This document shows, piece by piece, positions 1 through 11,265 of a DNA stretch of 64,000 bases. Position 1 is the first letter of the stretch. Each line of letters opens with the position of its first letter. The notes under the pieces are model-generated. The model searched no databases. It saw only the letters and a list, made by a program, of their open reading frames with translations, and had not been told where the DNA came from. The DNA comes from Symsagittifera roscoffensis (Eukaryota; Xenacoelomorpha; Acoela; Convolutidae): the NCBI RefSeq assembly GCF_963678635.1, contig NC_087066.1, positions 66,065,277 through 66,129,276 of the forward strand, in the 5' to 3' direction. The position numbers and the translations under genes were made by a program.

Positions 1-2006
1 AGACTTGAAATCGAAAGAAAACGTTTCACTGCCATGATTTTTCAGTAGCAGAAAAAAAGCTAAGAGTTTTCAAAAAAATATTTAACCAGCAAGATACTCG
101 GAAAAAAGTATTTTAAAACTACCGGAAAAGACTTGAGCCAAAGATATATTGTTATAGTTAACTCAACGCTCCACACTGCCACCAATATATGGTATCTGTC
201 TCATCGTTCAAAAAAAAAACTAATACAAACGGCAAAGTTCGCCGAGTATCCAACGCTTTTAGTTTCTTTGGTTTTTCCTTGAAATCAAACCTTATCACCA
301 GGCTTGCTCTTTTGAAAAATTTTACTGGTGACAAAATTCGCTTCACGAAAAACATCAGCGCCCTTTCTGCAGACGTAGTTGCTATGTTTATGCAAAACAC
401 AGTTGATTCTAAGGTTGGACCGTTCCTCCGGTACCTGTGGTTTGACAAAGGAAAAAATGAAACCTACCAAAATACGAGTCAGTTCATTGGAGCTGCAGAC
501 TCCCATCTAAGAAAGTGTGTGGAAAAAGTTATACACATCTACGCCACAAAAAGCTCATCTGATTATGTTGGCTATTGTTTACTGTTTAACCTCGAATAAT
601 GGGAGACAAACCGACGAGTCGTTGCTAAAAATTTTTGTATCATCGTTACTTGCGGACCCGAAGAGCCGCAAACCACAGCAGCAACGTGTTCTTGGTTTCT
701 CTAAGGGCTCCATTTATGGACACTGCAAAAACCAATTGGTACAAAAGGTTCAATGAACGGTAAATCAAACTTTTGAATCACGTCACGTTCCCCTAAAACT
801 TTTAAAAAATGGAAACAAGATCTAGAGACCAGTTTTCTGAGTTTTGTCAACAAATTCGTCAACACCGTTTCGGTACAATTTCTGATAAATAAAGCACCAG
901 TCTCCCCCTTAAAGCCTGTCAAGATACCTAACTTGGAGCTGTAAATGTCTGTCTACGGAGCGCAAATAGTTCATTTCATCTTTGAAAAGCAGACCACAAA
1001 ATTTGCTATTAATAAGTTTGGTCGGCCATTTAATTGTCCTGTACTGGCTGAGGACGCCTCAAAATTGATGCGAATTGATCGTTGCAATGCGACTAGCAAA
1101 ATTTTTGCCTGAGTCTGTCTAGCAACGACATCTGCAACCCTCGCCATTGGAAAAATGTCAATTCAGAATTCGGCCAATTTTGCTAATTGAGATTTTACAG
1201 TGGAACTTCTTACTACTTTGTTTGTCGTCCGACAGCGTAATGCATTGTATCATACCTCTCGTGTGCCAGCGGAGGATACGGACAAAGTATTTATCGGACT
1301 GAGGGATATTTCTGGATGAATCAGTCACAATTTCAATGTAGCCGAAAAAAGCGCAAATCCATGCTCAACAGTCTCGAAATCGTTTCCTTTGTGTCTACTT
1401 TCAAAAAATCAAACACGGAGTAATCGATGATAGTATTTGGCAGTCGATGATACACGCCATAAAGATTACACGCCACGAGTTCCATGGCATCCCGCTAAAG
1501 ATCCCAGCCAGTGACGATTTACTCAGATCGGAGACGCTCTAGACAGCTCAATGAAAGTATGGCCGGTAAATAAACTGTCTAAAGTCTTTCCTTAAGATTG
1601 ATACATCACTCAACATCTTTTCCCAACCTTAATACGGTATCTTTATTCGCCCAAAAACAATTTATTTATTTCGTTTGTGTTTTTTTGTTTATTTTTTGCA
1701 CAAAATGTTTTTTCAAGGAGTCGCATGCGTGAAACTCTGTATCGACTTAACAGCTTGCAAAACTTGTCACTACTTGTTCGTTTCGTCATTGCCCCATAAC
1801 TTACCCAGTTCGTCATGTTTCAATTTGATACAATTATCTAATAACGTTAAACTTGAAGTTTGCTCACTTCAAGTGACCAGTTCTTTTATTGTGTTCATTC
1901 ATTAATGAAAGCGTTTGAAACCATCGTATGACTTTCTGTCTCAATATTTACAAATAAAACGATCTCCCGCCAAATTTTGAAAAGTGATTTTTATTTTTTG
2001 TTCATC
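1..2006. other. AT-rich DNA upstream of the PP2A-like gene, no supported gene
   Basis: No gene can be supported here. The longest open stretch is 189-599 on the plus strand (136 codons from a true ATG). It shows no domain I recognise and is overlapped by an open stretch on the other strand, so I treat it as probable chance or relic coding. A plus-strand stretch at 517-756 has a basic tail but no recognisable motif. The last 60 bases before the phosphatase start are AT-rich, with no clear TATA box or initiator. Confidence 0.5.
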
Positions 2007-2969
2007 ATGACCGACCATGCTTCGGCCTCAACCAAATTGACAATTGATAACAGCGGCGGTGTTGAGTCATGGATTTCACAACTTGAGAAGTGCAAAATTC
2101 TGTCAGTTTATGACCTTTCGAGTTTGTGCAGTTCAGCTAAACAGGTTCTGATTCAAGAGCCGACTTTGAAACATGTAAGCAGTCCTGTTACGGTTTGTGG
2201 CGACATCCACGGTCAACAGCCTGATTTGAAAGAATTGTTCCAGATAGCTGGAAAAATTCCGGATACTAACTTTCTCTTCATGGGTGATTATGTAGACAAA
2301 CGTTTCTACTCTATAGAAACAGTCTGTTGGTTGCTAGCCCTTAAGATCCGTTATCCTTGTCGGGTTACTATTCTACGCGGCAACCATGAATGTCGAAACG
2401 TCACACAAGTGTATGGATTCTATGATGAATGTCTAAATAAGTACACAGGCATGGGAAGCAAAGTTTGGTCTCTGTTGACAGATGTTTTCGATTATCTTCC
2501 TCTCTTGGCCGTGATAGATAACGATATCATTTGCATGCATGGAGGTCTATCGCCTAGCTTACCGCATCTGAACAGTCTGAATACCATCGATAGGTTCCAG
2601 GAAACTCCTCACGAGGGTCCCATGGCCGACATCATGTGGTCAGATCCGGAGGAGATTACCGGATGGGGCTTATCGGGCAGAAGTTGCGGATACCTTTGGG
2701 GCAGAGACACTACCTCTAATTTTGTCCACTCGAACCAGCTCAAACTCGTTTGCCGAGCGCACCAGTTAGTGATGGACGGTTACACGTGGTGTCATGATAA
2801 ACAAGTATTGACTGTTTTTAGTGCTCCCAATTATTGCTACAGATGCGGCAACCAGGCAGCTTTTATGAATGTACACAGCACAGATGAACTCCAACTGCTC
2901 CAATTTGACGCCGTCTCAAGGCCAAATGCATCCGAAGACAACACTCGTCGACCTGACTATTTCCTATGA
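2007..2969 (+). CDS. Intronless PP2A catalytic-subunit-like Ser/Thr phosphatase
   Basis: This encodes a 320-residue phosphoprotein phosphatase closest to the PP2A catalytic subunit (usual length 309), a dimetal enzyme that removes phosphate from Ser/Thr in complex with A and B subunits. Visible motifs are GDIHG (residues 65-69), GDYVDKR (93-99), RGNHE (124-128), MHGGLSP near 176, RAHQ near 250 and the SAPNYCYRCGN block. The metal-binding Asp/His/Asn residues are all kept. The C-terminus ends DYFL like PP2A, keeping the Tyr and terminal Leu used for methylation, but the Thr just before it is missing (RRPDYFL). The conserved GDYVDRG reads GDYVDKR, so the phosphate-contacting Arg (human R89) is Lys and the next Gly is Arg. 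An upstream in-frame TTG at 1977 is not a likely start; ATG at 2007 is chosen. There is no intron, unlike the CBP gene here, which suggests a retrogene. It could be a divergent active paralogue or a weakened enzyme. Confidence 0.9.
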   Translation: MTDHASASTKLTIDNSGGVESWISQLEKCKILSVYDLSSLCSSAKQVLIQEPTLKHVSSPVTVCGDIHGQQPDLKELFQIAGKIPDTNFLFMGDYVDKRFYSIETVCWLLALKIRYPCRVTILRGNHECRNVTQVYGFYDECLNKYTGMGSKVWSLLTDVFDYLPLLAVIDNDIICMHGGLSPSLPHLNSLNTIDRFQETPHEGPMADIMWSDPEEITGWGLSGRSCGYLWGRDTTSNFVHSNQLKLVCRAHQLVMDGYTWCHDKQVLTVFSAPNYCYRCGNQAAFMNVHSTDELQLLQFDAVSRPNASEDNTRRPDYFL

Positions 2970-4154
2970 AAACCATAAAATGCAAACATCCTTATGACAA
3001 CAATTCGAATTTGATACGACTCTCTAGTTCTAGTTCAAATAACATTTCTGAATTCAAATAATTTCGTTTCAATGTACAAAAAAGCAACTCAGCCTACTTG
3101 ATATAATTAGTTCACCTACAAAGTTTGCAACGAAAGAATTGGTTGTGAGAACTCTTCCCTTTAAAAACGGCTTTGCTCTAATATTTGTAGTACAAAAATA
3201 CAGCCTTAGGGCAAAGCAATGTTTTGGAATGTCGATAATTTTTATATATTTTTTGATTTTTCCCGAAAACATTCTCCTAACTCTGGGATTAAGAGTTAAT
3301 AAAAAAGCAGGCTATGGAAATCTTTCCTGCAGGAGAGGCTCAACCCTATTTGCTTTTGGAAAAAAATGATCGCCTTAAAAAGTCAATTTTGACAACTTCT
3401 TAGTTTTTGTTCAATTTCCGTTTTTCGTTTTTCTTGAAAACTCTTTTCCCAAGTCTAGGATTGAGGTTGTATTCATAAAAAGGAATCTTCTGTGAACAAG
3501 AAGGTTCCTTTTTATGGAAATCTTGTGTGAGTAAATGTTTACTCTTAAATTTGGTAGAAAACTTGCTATGGCTTTGAGAACAGTCCAGTTTTTGACACTT
3601 GAAAAATTTGTGTGAAAAGTTTTCTTTTTTCAAACGAATTAGATTGTCGGCGTCGTTAGCGTACAGCCATGTTTCAAAGTTTCAGTCTAATTTTGTATGG
3701 AACCTCACTTGCTCTTTTCTCCTCTCCTTGGTCTTCCATTTGCCTTCTCTCTTACTAGTCTCTTCGTGTTTCTTTCATAAGCAAAGTAAGCAAGACAGTG
3801 TGTAACAGTGTATATAAACTAGAACATCCTACAGAAGATCATTCAACCACTATTTTAAAATATTTCACAGAGGTACAACTTTGCTCACAGCTGAAAAGCA
3901 CAACTTTTAAAATTTACTTCCAATGATTACGTTAACGACAACTCAAAATCAATTCAATTTACAGTGAATTCAGCTCCAAAAATGCAAGGTTGATTTTGAA
4001 TTTACTAAATTTTTCTAAAACAACAAAGTGGAAAAATTGTTGATTATAGCAATGAAATTTTCATTAAAAAAACAAATAATGGTTGACACTGCTTCATTTT
4101 CAGCTTTAATAACCAAGTTGCAATTAACGAGTTCTAACTGACGAGGTGTAAAAC
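2970..4154. other. Intergenic AT-rich DNA with one hairpin
   Basis: No gene is seen. An AATAAA at about 3299 could end the phosphatase transcript. A short imperfect hairpin lies at 3474-3516. Confidence 0.5.
3474..3516. repeat. 17-bp-arm hairpin
   Basis: The arms 3474-3490 and 3500-3516 are reverse complements at 16 of 17 positions, with a 9-base loop. There is no coding context. It may be a chance structure or a small foldback relic. Confidence 0.55.
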
Positions 4155-4478
4155 CAGGGGCGGATCTAGGATTTTCTCGAGGGGGGGGGGCGGATTTTCT
4201 GCGCCGCAGGCACTTTTTTGGAAAAACAGTCAAAAAAAGCCGTTTTTGGGCACTTTTTGAAAAACTTCGACGAAAAAAATTGCGTTTTTTTGGCGCGCCC
4301 TCCCCCTCAAAGTTAGTATATCTTGGCGCCAAAGGCGCCTTTAGAAAAATTTTAGGGTCGGTCGGCCAAAAATGGATTTCTGAAAAAGTATCAAAGGGGG
4401 GACCCTTTGGGTCGGCAGGGGGTCGAATCCCAGAGGGGGGGGGGCTTCCGCCCCCCGTCCCCCCTAAATCCGCCCCTG
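4155..4478. mobile_element. 324-bp hAT-type MITE with CAGGGGCGGAT ends
   Basis: The element starts CAGGGGCGGATCTAGG and ends as its inverted repeat (CCTAAATCCGCCCCTG). It is flanked by GGTGTAAAAC on the left and GGTGTAAC on the right, consistent with an 8-bp target duplication carrying a 2-base change. It has no transposase ORF, and runs of G and C lie just inside each end. The end sequence is of the hAT non-autonomous type common in animals (recalled family knowledge). A degenerate relative lies near 38880-39150. Confidence 0.75.
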
Positions 4479-4896
4479 GGTGTAACTAATACTTGAGTTG
4501 GTTTTTCGTGAACAAAAAAATTTTTTTTTTTCACGAAGGCGAAACCAGCACTACCTAAGCTTATGAAACAGTAACCGCAACAGTTTGAACTAACATCTTG
4601 TTAAATATGGAAAAAACTGCTTCTCATACTGTACAAAGCAACATAACAAGGTGTGATTTTATAACAATACAGGATTAAATCTTAACGAAAAAAAATTCAT
4701 CGCAACTAGGACCAATTTGTTTCGCCAGACATTTCTGAGTAAACAATTTCAAACAGTTTGATATACTCGAGGTTTGAATACTGGAACTTAAAAATATTCG
4801 AATTTAGTTGATTGAAAATGCCATACAATACTAGCTCTTAAAAACGAACAAGCTATTAAATTATTAATATTACTACTTAATGGTCCCGTCTATATT
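4479..4896. other. AT-rich spacer between the MITE and the Gypsy copy
   Basis: I see no gene or recognisable element in this spacer. The left boundary of the LTR retrotransposon remnant is only defined by where similarity to the second copy's LTR begins, at about 4897. Confidence 0.4.
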
Positions 4897-5097
4897 GTCA
4901 TATAGTGTTTATTTAGTTCATCTTACAGCCGTCAACAAACTGTCATTCTTGGTGCTAATTAATCTTTTAGCAGGTGATGTCCTTGGAATTGTCTGTCACC
5001 CTTGGATAATCTTTATAGTCACTCTTATTGTTAACTTTGTCAGATTAAGTTGATCCTCGTTTGGAGTTTACGGATTTAACAATTAACCTTTTCAACA
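4897..5097 (+). repeat. 5' LTR remnant of Gypsy copy 1
   Basis: These 201 bp match 15786-15986, the end of copy 2's 3' LTR, without length change. It ends in TTCAACA, followed directly by the primer-binding site. The first part of the LTR (about 290 bp) is missing here. Confidence 0.85.
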
Positions 5098-5115
5098 TGG
5101 CGCAGCCAGCAGTAT
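5098..5115 (+). other. Primer-binding site of Gypsy copy 1
   Basis: The sequence TGGCGCAGCC starts immediately after the LTR's terminal CA, which is the position and general form of a tRNA primer-binding site in many Gypsy elements. I cannot assign the tRNA with confidence. Confidence 0.6.
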
Positions 5116-6248
5116 CAGGTGGGGGGAAAATCCACTGGGAATTACAGGATTCCTGTCAGCGAAGTGTATTGAACCACCTATGATGTGGGAGTTCTGGGTT
5201 AACAGATTCAAATAGGGAATGGTGGCAAAGCACTCAAACGGAAAATTACTACTACGCAGCGACTCTTACTGCAGCTCAAGTTACCACTTTACCCGAGGAA
5301 GTAGATGGAAAACATCGATTGGAATCGGAACAGATACTTATTTCGAATTTGTAATTGTGTCTGGGGGAAAAGGGGCAAGATGAACTACACAAAAGACGAC
5401 CACATCTGGATATTTCAACGGCTCGTTACCCAAGGATGATAAACGTACTGGAAGCGGAATTCAAGAAGGAAAGGAACGAAACATACTAGACATTCCAACT
5501 TCTCTCGCGGAAACAATTCATCACTGAAAGTCTGGAGCAATTCCATTCCGTCCTGAGCGGACTGGCAGCCCGATGCAATTTTGGAGTGTTGGAGGATCAA
5601 ATACTTAGGGATGTATTCATTGTAAGTATGAATAACCGCGAAGCGCAAAAAGAATTGTGCAGGTCAACGAAAACACCGGAAGGGGTCTATAGGATCGCCC
5701 TCTCGTATGCGGGGAAACAAGTAAGCAACATCTTATGATTCCACGGGTTCGGCGGGAACCGAAGGATCGTCATCAGGAGGTGGAATCCAGATCAAAACAG
5801 AACCGGTCGGGACGATACGAGGAGGATATCGTAAAAATCGTACAAGGAGCCGAGGCTCATATCAAGGGCGAGGCCCAAAACGAGATGGAAACTTGCTCCA
5901 GAACAATAGATGCTAGAACTGCGACCAACCAAATTTTTCACGAGATATCCCGCTAAAGGAGTAACGTGTAGTTTTTGCAATAAAATTGGACACTTCGAAC
6001 GTACCTGTAGGGGGAAGCGTGAAAATCAACGAGGACGGGGAGCAGTTGCAATGATACGTGAGAATGCAGACGATACAAATCTGGAGAATTCGGCGGATGA
6101 GGAAGCGTCCCAATACGCCAGTTCCATTGGATGGGGTAACAAGATTCCAGTGGTGCATTCGTGGGACTCGATTAGCTCCGATGGGGATTACATGGTAATG
6201 GCAATAAAACATAAACGATTCACGGAATTAAAGGTCGCTGGGGCATAG
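5116..6248 (+). pseudogene. Gag region with CCHC zinc knuckle
   Basis: This is the Gag/nucleocapsid region of Gypsy copy 1. The part before 5735 is broken in all frames. The readable segment at 5910-6248 carries one zinc knuckle, C-x2-C-x4-H-x4-C (CSFCNKIGHFERTC), which packages RNA in retroelement Gag. It ends at a TAG (6246-6248) in the same frame as the protease that follows, so a single stop now separates Gag from Pol. This could be a decay mutation or, less likely, a read-through stop. Copy 2 lacks this region, so it cannot be used to decide. Confidence 0.7.
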
Positions 6249-6754
6249 TTGCCGATTAGAATGAATGGAAAATCTACTCGCGTGTGGATCGACAGCGGAT
6301 CTCCGATCTCAATTTTCACTATCGGGGAACTGGGAAGAACCCTTGGAGTTTCGGGGATAAAACTTGACACTCTCTCGAAGGAGGACAATTCATTTCGAGA
6401 TTATGGGAACAACCCACTGCAGATGATTGGAGTAATGGCTGTAACTTTAGAATCCAATGGCTGGAAGATCAACGCGAGGATAAAGGTCATCGGAGGAAAC
6501 CGCCCATCGATAATTGGAAGAGACCCGATGCCTCAACTTGGATTACAGTTGGTGCAGCAATCACCAGGGGACCAAATAATGTCAATCGACGAGGTGGAAA
6601 AGAAAACACCGGTGCAAGAGGGGGAGCTGGACCCCTGGCAAACTTACTTCACTAAGCAGTTTTCAAACCTTTTTAATAGGGTAGGAAAAATAAGAAATTA
6701 TAAAGTGCAAGCAGAGTTTTTTGAAAACCTCACACCGGTACAAGAGAAGAACAA
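6249..6754 (+). pseudogene. Retroelement aspartic protease region
   Basis: The frame continues from Gag after one stop. The motif VWIDSGSPISIF contains the DSG aspartic-protease active site, and the segment IIGRDPMPQLGL matches the conserved second half of Gypsy-type proteases. It processes Gag-Pol in intact elements. After about 6700 the reading enters the RT N-terminus, where a deletion relative to copy 2 has removed the start of the RT domain. Confidence 0.75.
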
Positions 6755-8107
6755 AAGATGGGTCTGTAAAACAAGCGCTCGAGTCGAGGGAAATAAATAA
6801 ACAAGTGCATAAGAACAAATACCAAATGCCGAATATTGAAGAATTAACGGACACAGTGGGGCAAACGATCAGCGAAAAGAAACCAGGGGACATTTTTTTT
6901 ACAGCGATGGACCTAACTTACACGTACGGTCAATTGCCGTTAAGCGTTGAAACGAGTGTACAATGCAGTTTTTTCTTCATCGGGGGTCGATCAGCGGGTA
7001 TGTATCGGTTCAAAACCGGATTCTATGGTTTAACTACAATGACAGCGGAATTTCAGCGCGCAATGGATTGTATCCTCGCAGAATACCCCGCAAGCACATG
7101 CGTTTATTGACGATATCTTGGTAGTAACCAAGAGAACCGCTAATGACCATGTAGCAACAGTGGAGAAAATCCTTAAAAAACTGGATCGGGAAAACATGTC
7201 GCTAAAACTAACGAAATCTAAGTTCGCCCAACGGGAATGCGAGTGGCTAGGCCACCAAATAACTTCTACCGGAATAACTCCATTGGTACGAAAAACAGAA
7301 CCAATAGAAGCGTTAACGCCGCCGCGGACCCAAACGCAGTTAAAATCATTCATGGGGTCGATACACAGTCTCCATAAGTATTTGCCAGCGTTAGCTGAAT
7401 CGTCCGCGCCGTTGCGACCATTGTTAAGTCAGAGTAACGAAAACATTTGGACCCCCAAATGCCAGAATGCGTTCGAAAATCTTAAGAAACAATTGTCTAA
7501 CATTGTTGAACTACGACATTTTGATATCCGCAAGGATATTCGTATAGTGTGCGATGCAAGTCACAACGGGCTAGGTGCCGTACTGGAACAACTAGGACTG
7601 GAAGGATGGAGACCGATTTCGTTTGCTTCACGGTACCTTATCGAGGTGGAAAAGAAAAATTCAACAAGTGAATTGGAACTGTTGGCAGTTGTGTGGGGGG
7701 CTGAATATTTCCGGAATTACATACTGGGACGGAATTTTTTAATAGTGACCGATCAAAAAACGTTAATTTCCCTTTTGAATGGAAAAAATAAGAAAAACAA
7801 GACCAGGTTTAGCCGTTTAACGAGTTGGTTAGATCGCCTCACTCTCTTTGATTTTCAAGTTGAACATAAACCAGGGTCAACAGTTGGGCTGGCGGATTAT
7901 TTATCATGTCATCCAAGTAAAGAAGCAACGCCAATTAGTACATATGATAATATATTTTTTGTGGCAAAGATAAACTTAATACGTACCGCTCTCGGGTTCA
8001 ATAGTAGTAGTGCATCCAGGGGATACCAGTCATCCAATCATTCATCCAATGGACTGCATATCAAAGCGGAAAGTAAACAAACTATACATAGATTGAAAGT
8101 TTCGTAA
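6755..8107 (+). pseudogene. Reverse transcriptase/RNase H of Gypsy copy 1
   Basis: Readable RT segments lie at about 6755-7110 and 7118-8107, split by one extra C near 7085, just before the catalytic DD motif. The second frame opens with FIDDILVV-type sequence and continues through the thumb into RNase H (IVCDASHNGLGAVLEQ, then TDQKTL; copy 2 has the usual TDHKTL). It ends at TAA 8105-8107, a stop also present in copy 2. Beyond it, in the same frame, an open linker from 8309 to 8590 precedes the integrase. The N-terminal finger region seen in copy 2 is deleted here. Confidence 0.9.
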
Positions 8108-8690
8108 CGAGATAAACCGGTAGAGGGCGGAAATCCATGCGAACGGGAATCGACCAATCAGAATTGAACACATGGATTAAACCGACGGCTAAGCAAAATT
8201 CGCATTAAATTAGTCGGTGCTATTACTCAATCGAAGAAAAGTTGTTCAAATTTATCACATTCAAACTTATCAAATTCAAAAATTCAAATTTTAAATCCTA
8301 AAACCGAAATGGACAAAAATATGAGGAAATGGCAGAAATTCTTGCAACAACAACCGAGCCTAAACAGTAGCAGTGATGAAATAGAAGAATTACCACCAAA
8401 TAACGTATCTTTAGAAGCCATTACTAAGGAAACGAAATCAGTCCGGACAAACACTACCCTCTCGTTACCCTCGGCATTCAAAGGTGAGACGATCCCACCC
8501 GTGGATCCGAACTTAATATGCATGTCGATTATCCCTCGTAATTGCAAGATTTTAGCAAGATTACCGCATTACCTGATTTGTTTATTCTAAAGTTCATAGA
8601 ATCCAATAGTACGTTTCCGACCCCCAACTGAGTGCGATTCGCGATCTCATAGTTTCAAAGGATCCTAATATTCATGAAAAGGTTACTGCT

Positions 8691-9520
8691 ATGAACCGTT
8701 ATTATTCGCAATTTGTTAACGACTTTTACGATGAAGAGAACGTCGTGTGGATGGATGACAAACTTGTAATTCCGATGAACCTACAAACAGCAATTAACAA
8801 CAGAATCCATGCATATCATCACGGAAAAACCAATATGTTCGATGCCGCGAAAGACGCTTGGTATCCATATATTTACCGATCAATAGCTTCAATAGCTGAA
8901 GACTGCCCTGAATGCACCGCCGCCGATAAGAATTTAAAAACGATTCTAAGTGAGAAAAAGCTCGGGAATATACCTGAACCGAAGGAACCAAACGAATCGG
9001 TTCAACTGGATTTTTGGAGCCCCATTAACTATTTAAATGAATCCCAAAAATATGTGTTAGTGGCGGTGGATCGTTTTTCTCGTTGGCCGTCGGCAATGGT
9101 CTGGAAATAACCGGTCGGATAAAATAATTAAGTTTCTAAAAAGTTATATAGCAAATCACGGGTTGCCAAGGAAAATTCACGTGGACCAGGGAACGAATTT
9201 TATGTCAAACGAAGTTAAAGCACTCTAATCGGGAGGGTAATGAAATCATAAAATCGCCAGTCAATGATCAACGGGCAAATGGGTGCGTGGAGCGTACTAT
9301 TGGTAGTCTTAAAAAGTCCATTCTGACTTTCGTCCAAGAAAAACTTGCCGAACCCTTGGAGAAAATGATTGAAAGGGCCCTTGGTGCCCTCCGATTTTTG
9401 AAGATTGCAACATTAAAAACCTCGGCATTCGAGGCGCATTATGGTCGAGAAGCAAACACGGTTCTAAGAAACCTCACTAAAAAGCATCTCGTCAAAATCT
9501 GGATTGGTCGCGGGTTATAA
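8691..9520 (+). pseudogene. Integrase of Gypsy copy 1
   Basis: The segment 8691-9110 carries the HHCC zinc-binding domain (HAYHHGKTN, then CPEC) and the first catalytic Asp (VQLDFWSP). The second Asp (HVDQGTNFMS) is in another frame near 9180. The catalytic Glu (NGCVERTIGSLKK) is at 9287-9320 in a further frame. At least two frameshifts therefore inactivate it. The TAA after NEVKAL is shared with copy 2, so some damage predates the duplication. A basic C-terminal tail region is readable at 9559-9822. Confidence 0.85.
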
Positions 9521-9822
9521 AAACGAAAATTACTTGTTTAGATGACGCCGACCCTAAAGTGAGGGATATGCCACACCCTGCTGAAACAAGCTGGGGTGTA
9601 CAATCGGATCTAGCATACGACATCAATCACCGAAGTCACGCGCGCCTGTTGACCAATGAACAGTCAGCAAATCAAGACGACGAACCGTCAATTCTCAAAT
9701 CCGCAGGCACCAGCGGACAACCGGGACACTCTGGATTGTTACTCCAGCGAACCGGGAACCAAAATCTCAAAAGGTATAAACAGCTTCATGCTAAAGTTAA
9801 AGCAGAAAGTGCTCATACATAA

Positions 9823-10367
9823 ACGTTAAATAATGGGGTTGTGCTTAGAAAATCGGGAGTGGCCACGAAACCAAAATCGGAAATAAAAAACAAAAATGGC
9901 AGTACCGCAAGCGATCCTACCACCTCCAATCCCACGCGAAGTCAAAGAGCGGGCTACAAAATGAATTGCTACAGAAAAGCAACGGAAAAAGACCGGGCGC
10001 CGATTTGAGAACAGCGGTTCCGAATCGGAATATAGCGACGATTTACCGAATATCTCGGTTAAAAAGAACGTACAATCATTCGCGGAGGCACAAACAACAG
10101 TAACACAACCAGGACAAACAGCAATAGCACAATCAGGAGCAGATATCGGAAGCGATTGAGACACAATTCCGACAATGGGCGGCGAATTGGACAAAAATCC
10201 AAGGGATCCATCAGCATCAAATCCAGGGGACATGGCAAAGAAACGAACGACAAGGAAGGCCAGACTGGTATCGTATAGCAGTCAAGAAGGTAGCCAGGAC
10301 AAGACAGCGTCTACAACATCTAGAAGGAGCGGCTGAAAAAGAACGGCCGTGAAAAAAATGGGAGGGG
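9823..10367 (+). other. Gypsy copy 1 tail and purine tract
   Basis: This stretch is almost identical to 14950-15494 in copy 2. It holds no intact ORF. It ends in the purine-rich run AAAAAAATGGGAGGGG, the likely plus-strand primer, directly before the LTR start TGATGATC. Confidence 0.65.
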
Positions 10368-10553
10368 TGATGATCAATTTATCAACGAAAAAGAAGGGAA
10401 CAAGTGATATGATATAGCTTAAAACTGAACCACAAAACATTCTATCTAGCCCAGGGAGAGGGTTGGTCTTTGTTGACTTAAAACTCAAAACGCCATCACT
10501 GCTAAGTGATATTTTAGTTGTTAAAACTCGTTGTCAGTAAAATTGTTAATCAT
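10368..10553 (+). repeat. 3' LTR remnant of Gypsy copy 1
   Basis: The LTR starts TGATGATC after the purine tract and follows copy 2's LTR for about 186 bp. It then jumps at ATCATT straight into the flanking sequence TTGGTCCCTGA, which in copy 2 follows the complete LTR. A deletion of about 300 bp across short ATT homology explains the junction. Confidence 0.8.
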
Positions 10554-11010
10554 TTGGTCCCTGAACAATTTGGGCGATAAAAGTGACATGAAGTTGTCGC
10601 GTCTGTGGCTGGTAGTATCTTCAAGTGCCCCAATAAAGCCATTCCTTGAAGATAAGTACCAGAGAACTGAATGGACTGCAGCGTACATTGTTTGTCCCAG
10701 AAAGCCAATGAAGATGACGTGGGACAAATATTTGACCATGCTGAATAACACATACATTTATTGCGTCTCCCACAAGACGTACTCAAACTCAACAACGGAT
10801 AACTTTTTACTCTTCGACAGCAGTTGCCTCTTTTTTTAAAAAAATATTAGAATTTGAAAAACTTCAACACATCTTAACAAACTATAGCGGTCATTGTTCC
10901 GACTTTTTGAAAAATGTGGAAGATATTCGTATTTGGGTGCATTTTAGCTTATTTTTGTTTTCCACGCAAAATCAGGAACTACAAATAATATCTGAATGGG
11001 TCGAGTGATA
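10554..11010 (+). repeat. Duplicated flank, copy 1
   Basis: This flank matches 15992-16517 downstream of Gypsy copy 2, including an open 102-codon stretch (10531-10839) with no recognised domain. A short stem (10617-10625 with 10645-10653) encloses a loop that is the reverse complement of the loop in copy 2's long palindrome. I cannot support a gene. Confidence 0.75.
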
Positions 11011-11265
11011 TATCATATTAAAGATTTTTCAGTTGTAACGTTCGCTATGTTAAAATATTGGCAATTTAGAATAATAAAATTTGATTTTGCAAAACAAAAA
11101 AAAATTGGAAGCTTCTTTAAGCGCTTTCTTGGCAAAAAAAAATAAAACAAATTTAAAGTTTGCAGTGCAAAAAATTTCTGAAAACTTTCAAATTTCACTA
11201 CAAGGCCAAACTATGCACTGGATAGGAGCACAAATTTGTGTCTCTATGTTCCTGGATTCCAGAGA
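11011..11265. other. AT-rich spacer
   Basis: No gene or element is recognised between the duplicated flank and the GGATTCC cluster. Confidence 0.4.

Larger units (their letters stand above)
4897..10553 (+). mobile_element. Gypsy-class LTR retrotransposon, copy 1 (damaged)
   Basis: This is a plus-strand LTR element in the order LTR remnant, primer site, Gag with zinc knuckle, protease, reverse transcriptase/RNase H, integrase, purine tract, LTR remnant. Protease before RT and integrase last is the Gypsy (Metaviridae-type) order. It is broken by stops and frameshifts, has a deletion in the RT N-terminus near 6755, and lacks the first part of its 5' LTR and about 300 bp of its 3' LTR. From about 6755 onward it matches copy 2 (11752-15986) almost base for base at an offset of about 5.13 kb. 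Downstream flanking DNA matches too, so the pair arose by segmental duplication. Confidence 0.9.

Noticed and set aside
189-599. 136-codon open frame from a true ATG
   Set aside because: No recognisable domain, an open frame also exists on the other strand, and there is no supporting context. Kept only as a note in the intergenic entry.
1977-2006. Upstream start of the PP2A-like gene
   Set aside because: The first codon is TTG, not ATG. The ATG at 2007 gives a length closer to the family.
5098-5115. Assigning the Gypsy primer to a specific tRNA
   Set aside because: The first bases fit more than one tRNA 3' end and I could not check the full match.
10531-10839. Possible small gene in the duplicated flank, also at 15989-16341
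   Set aside because: The reading frames exist on both strands because of the palindrome, the two copies differ by a loop inversion that would scramble the protein, and no domain is seen.
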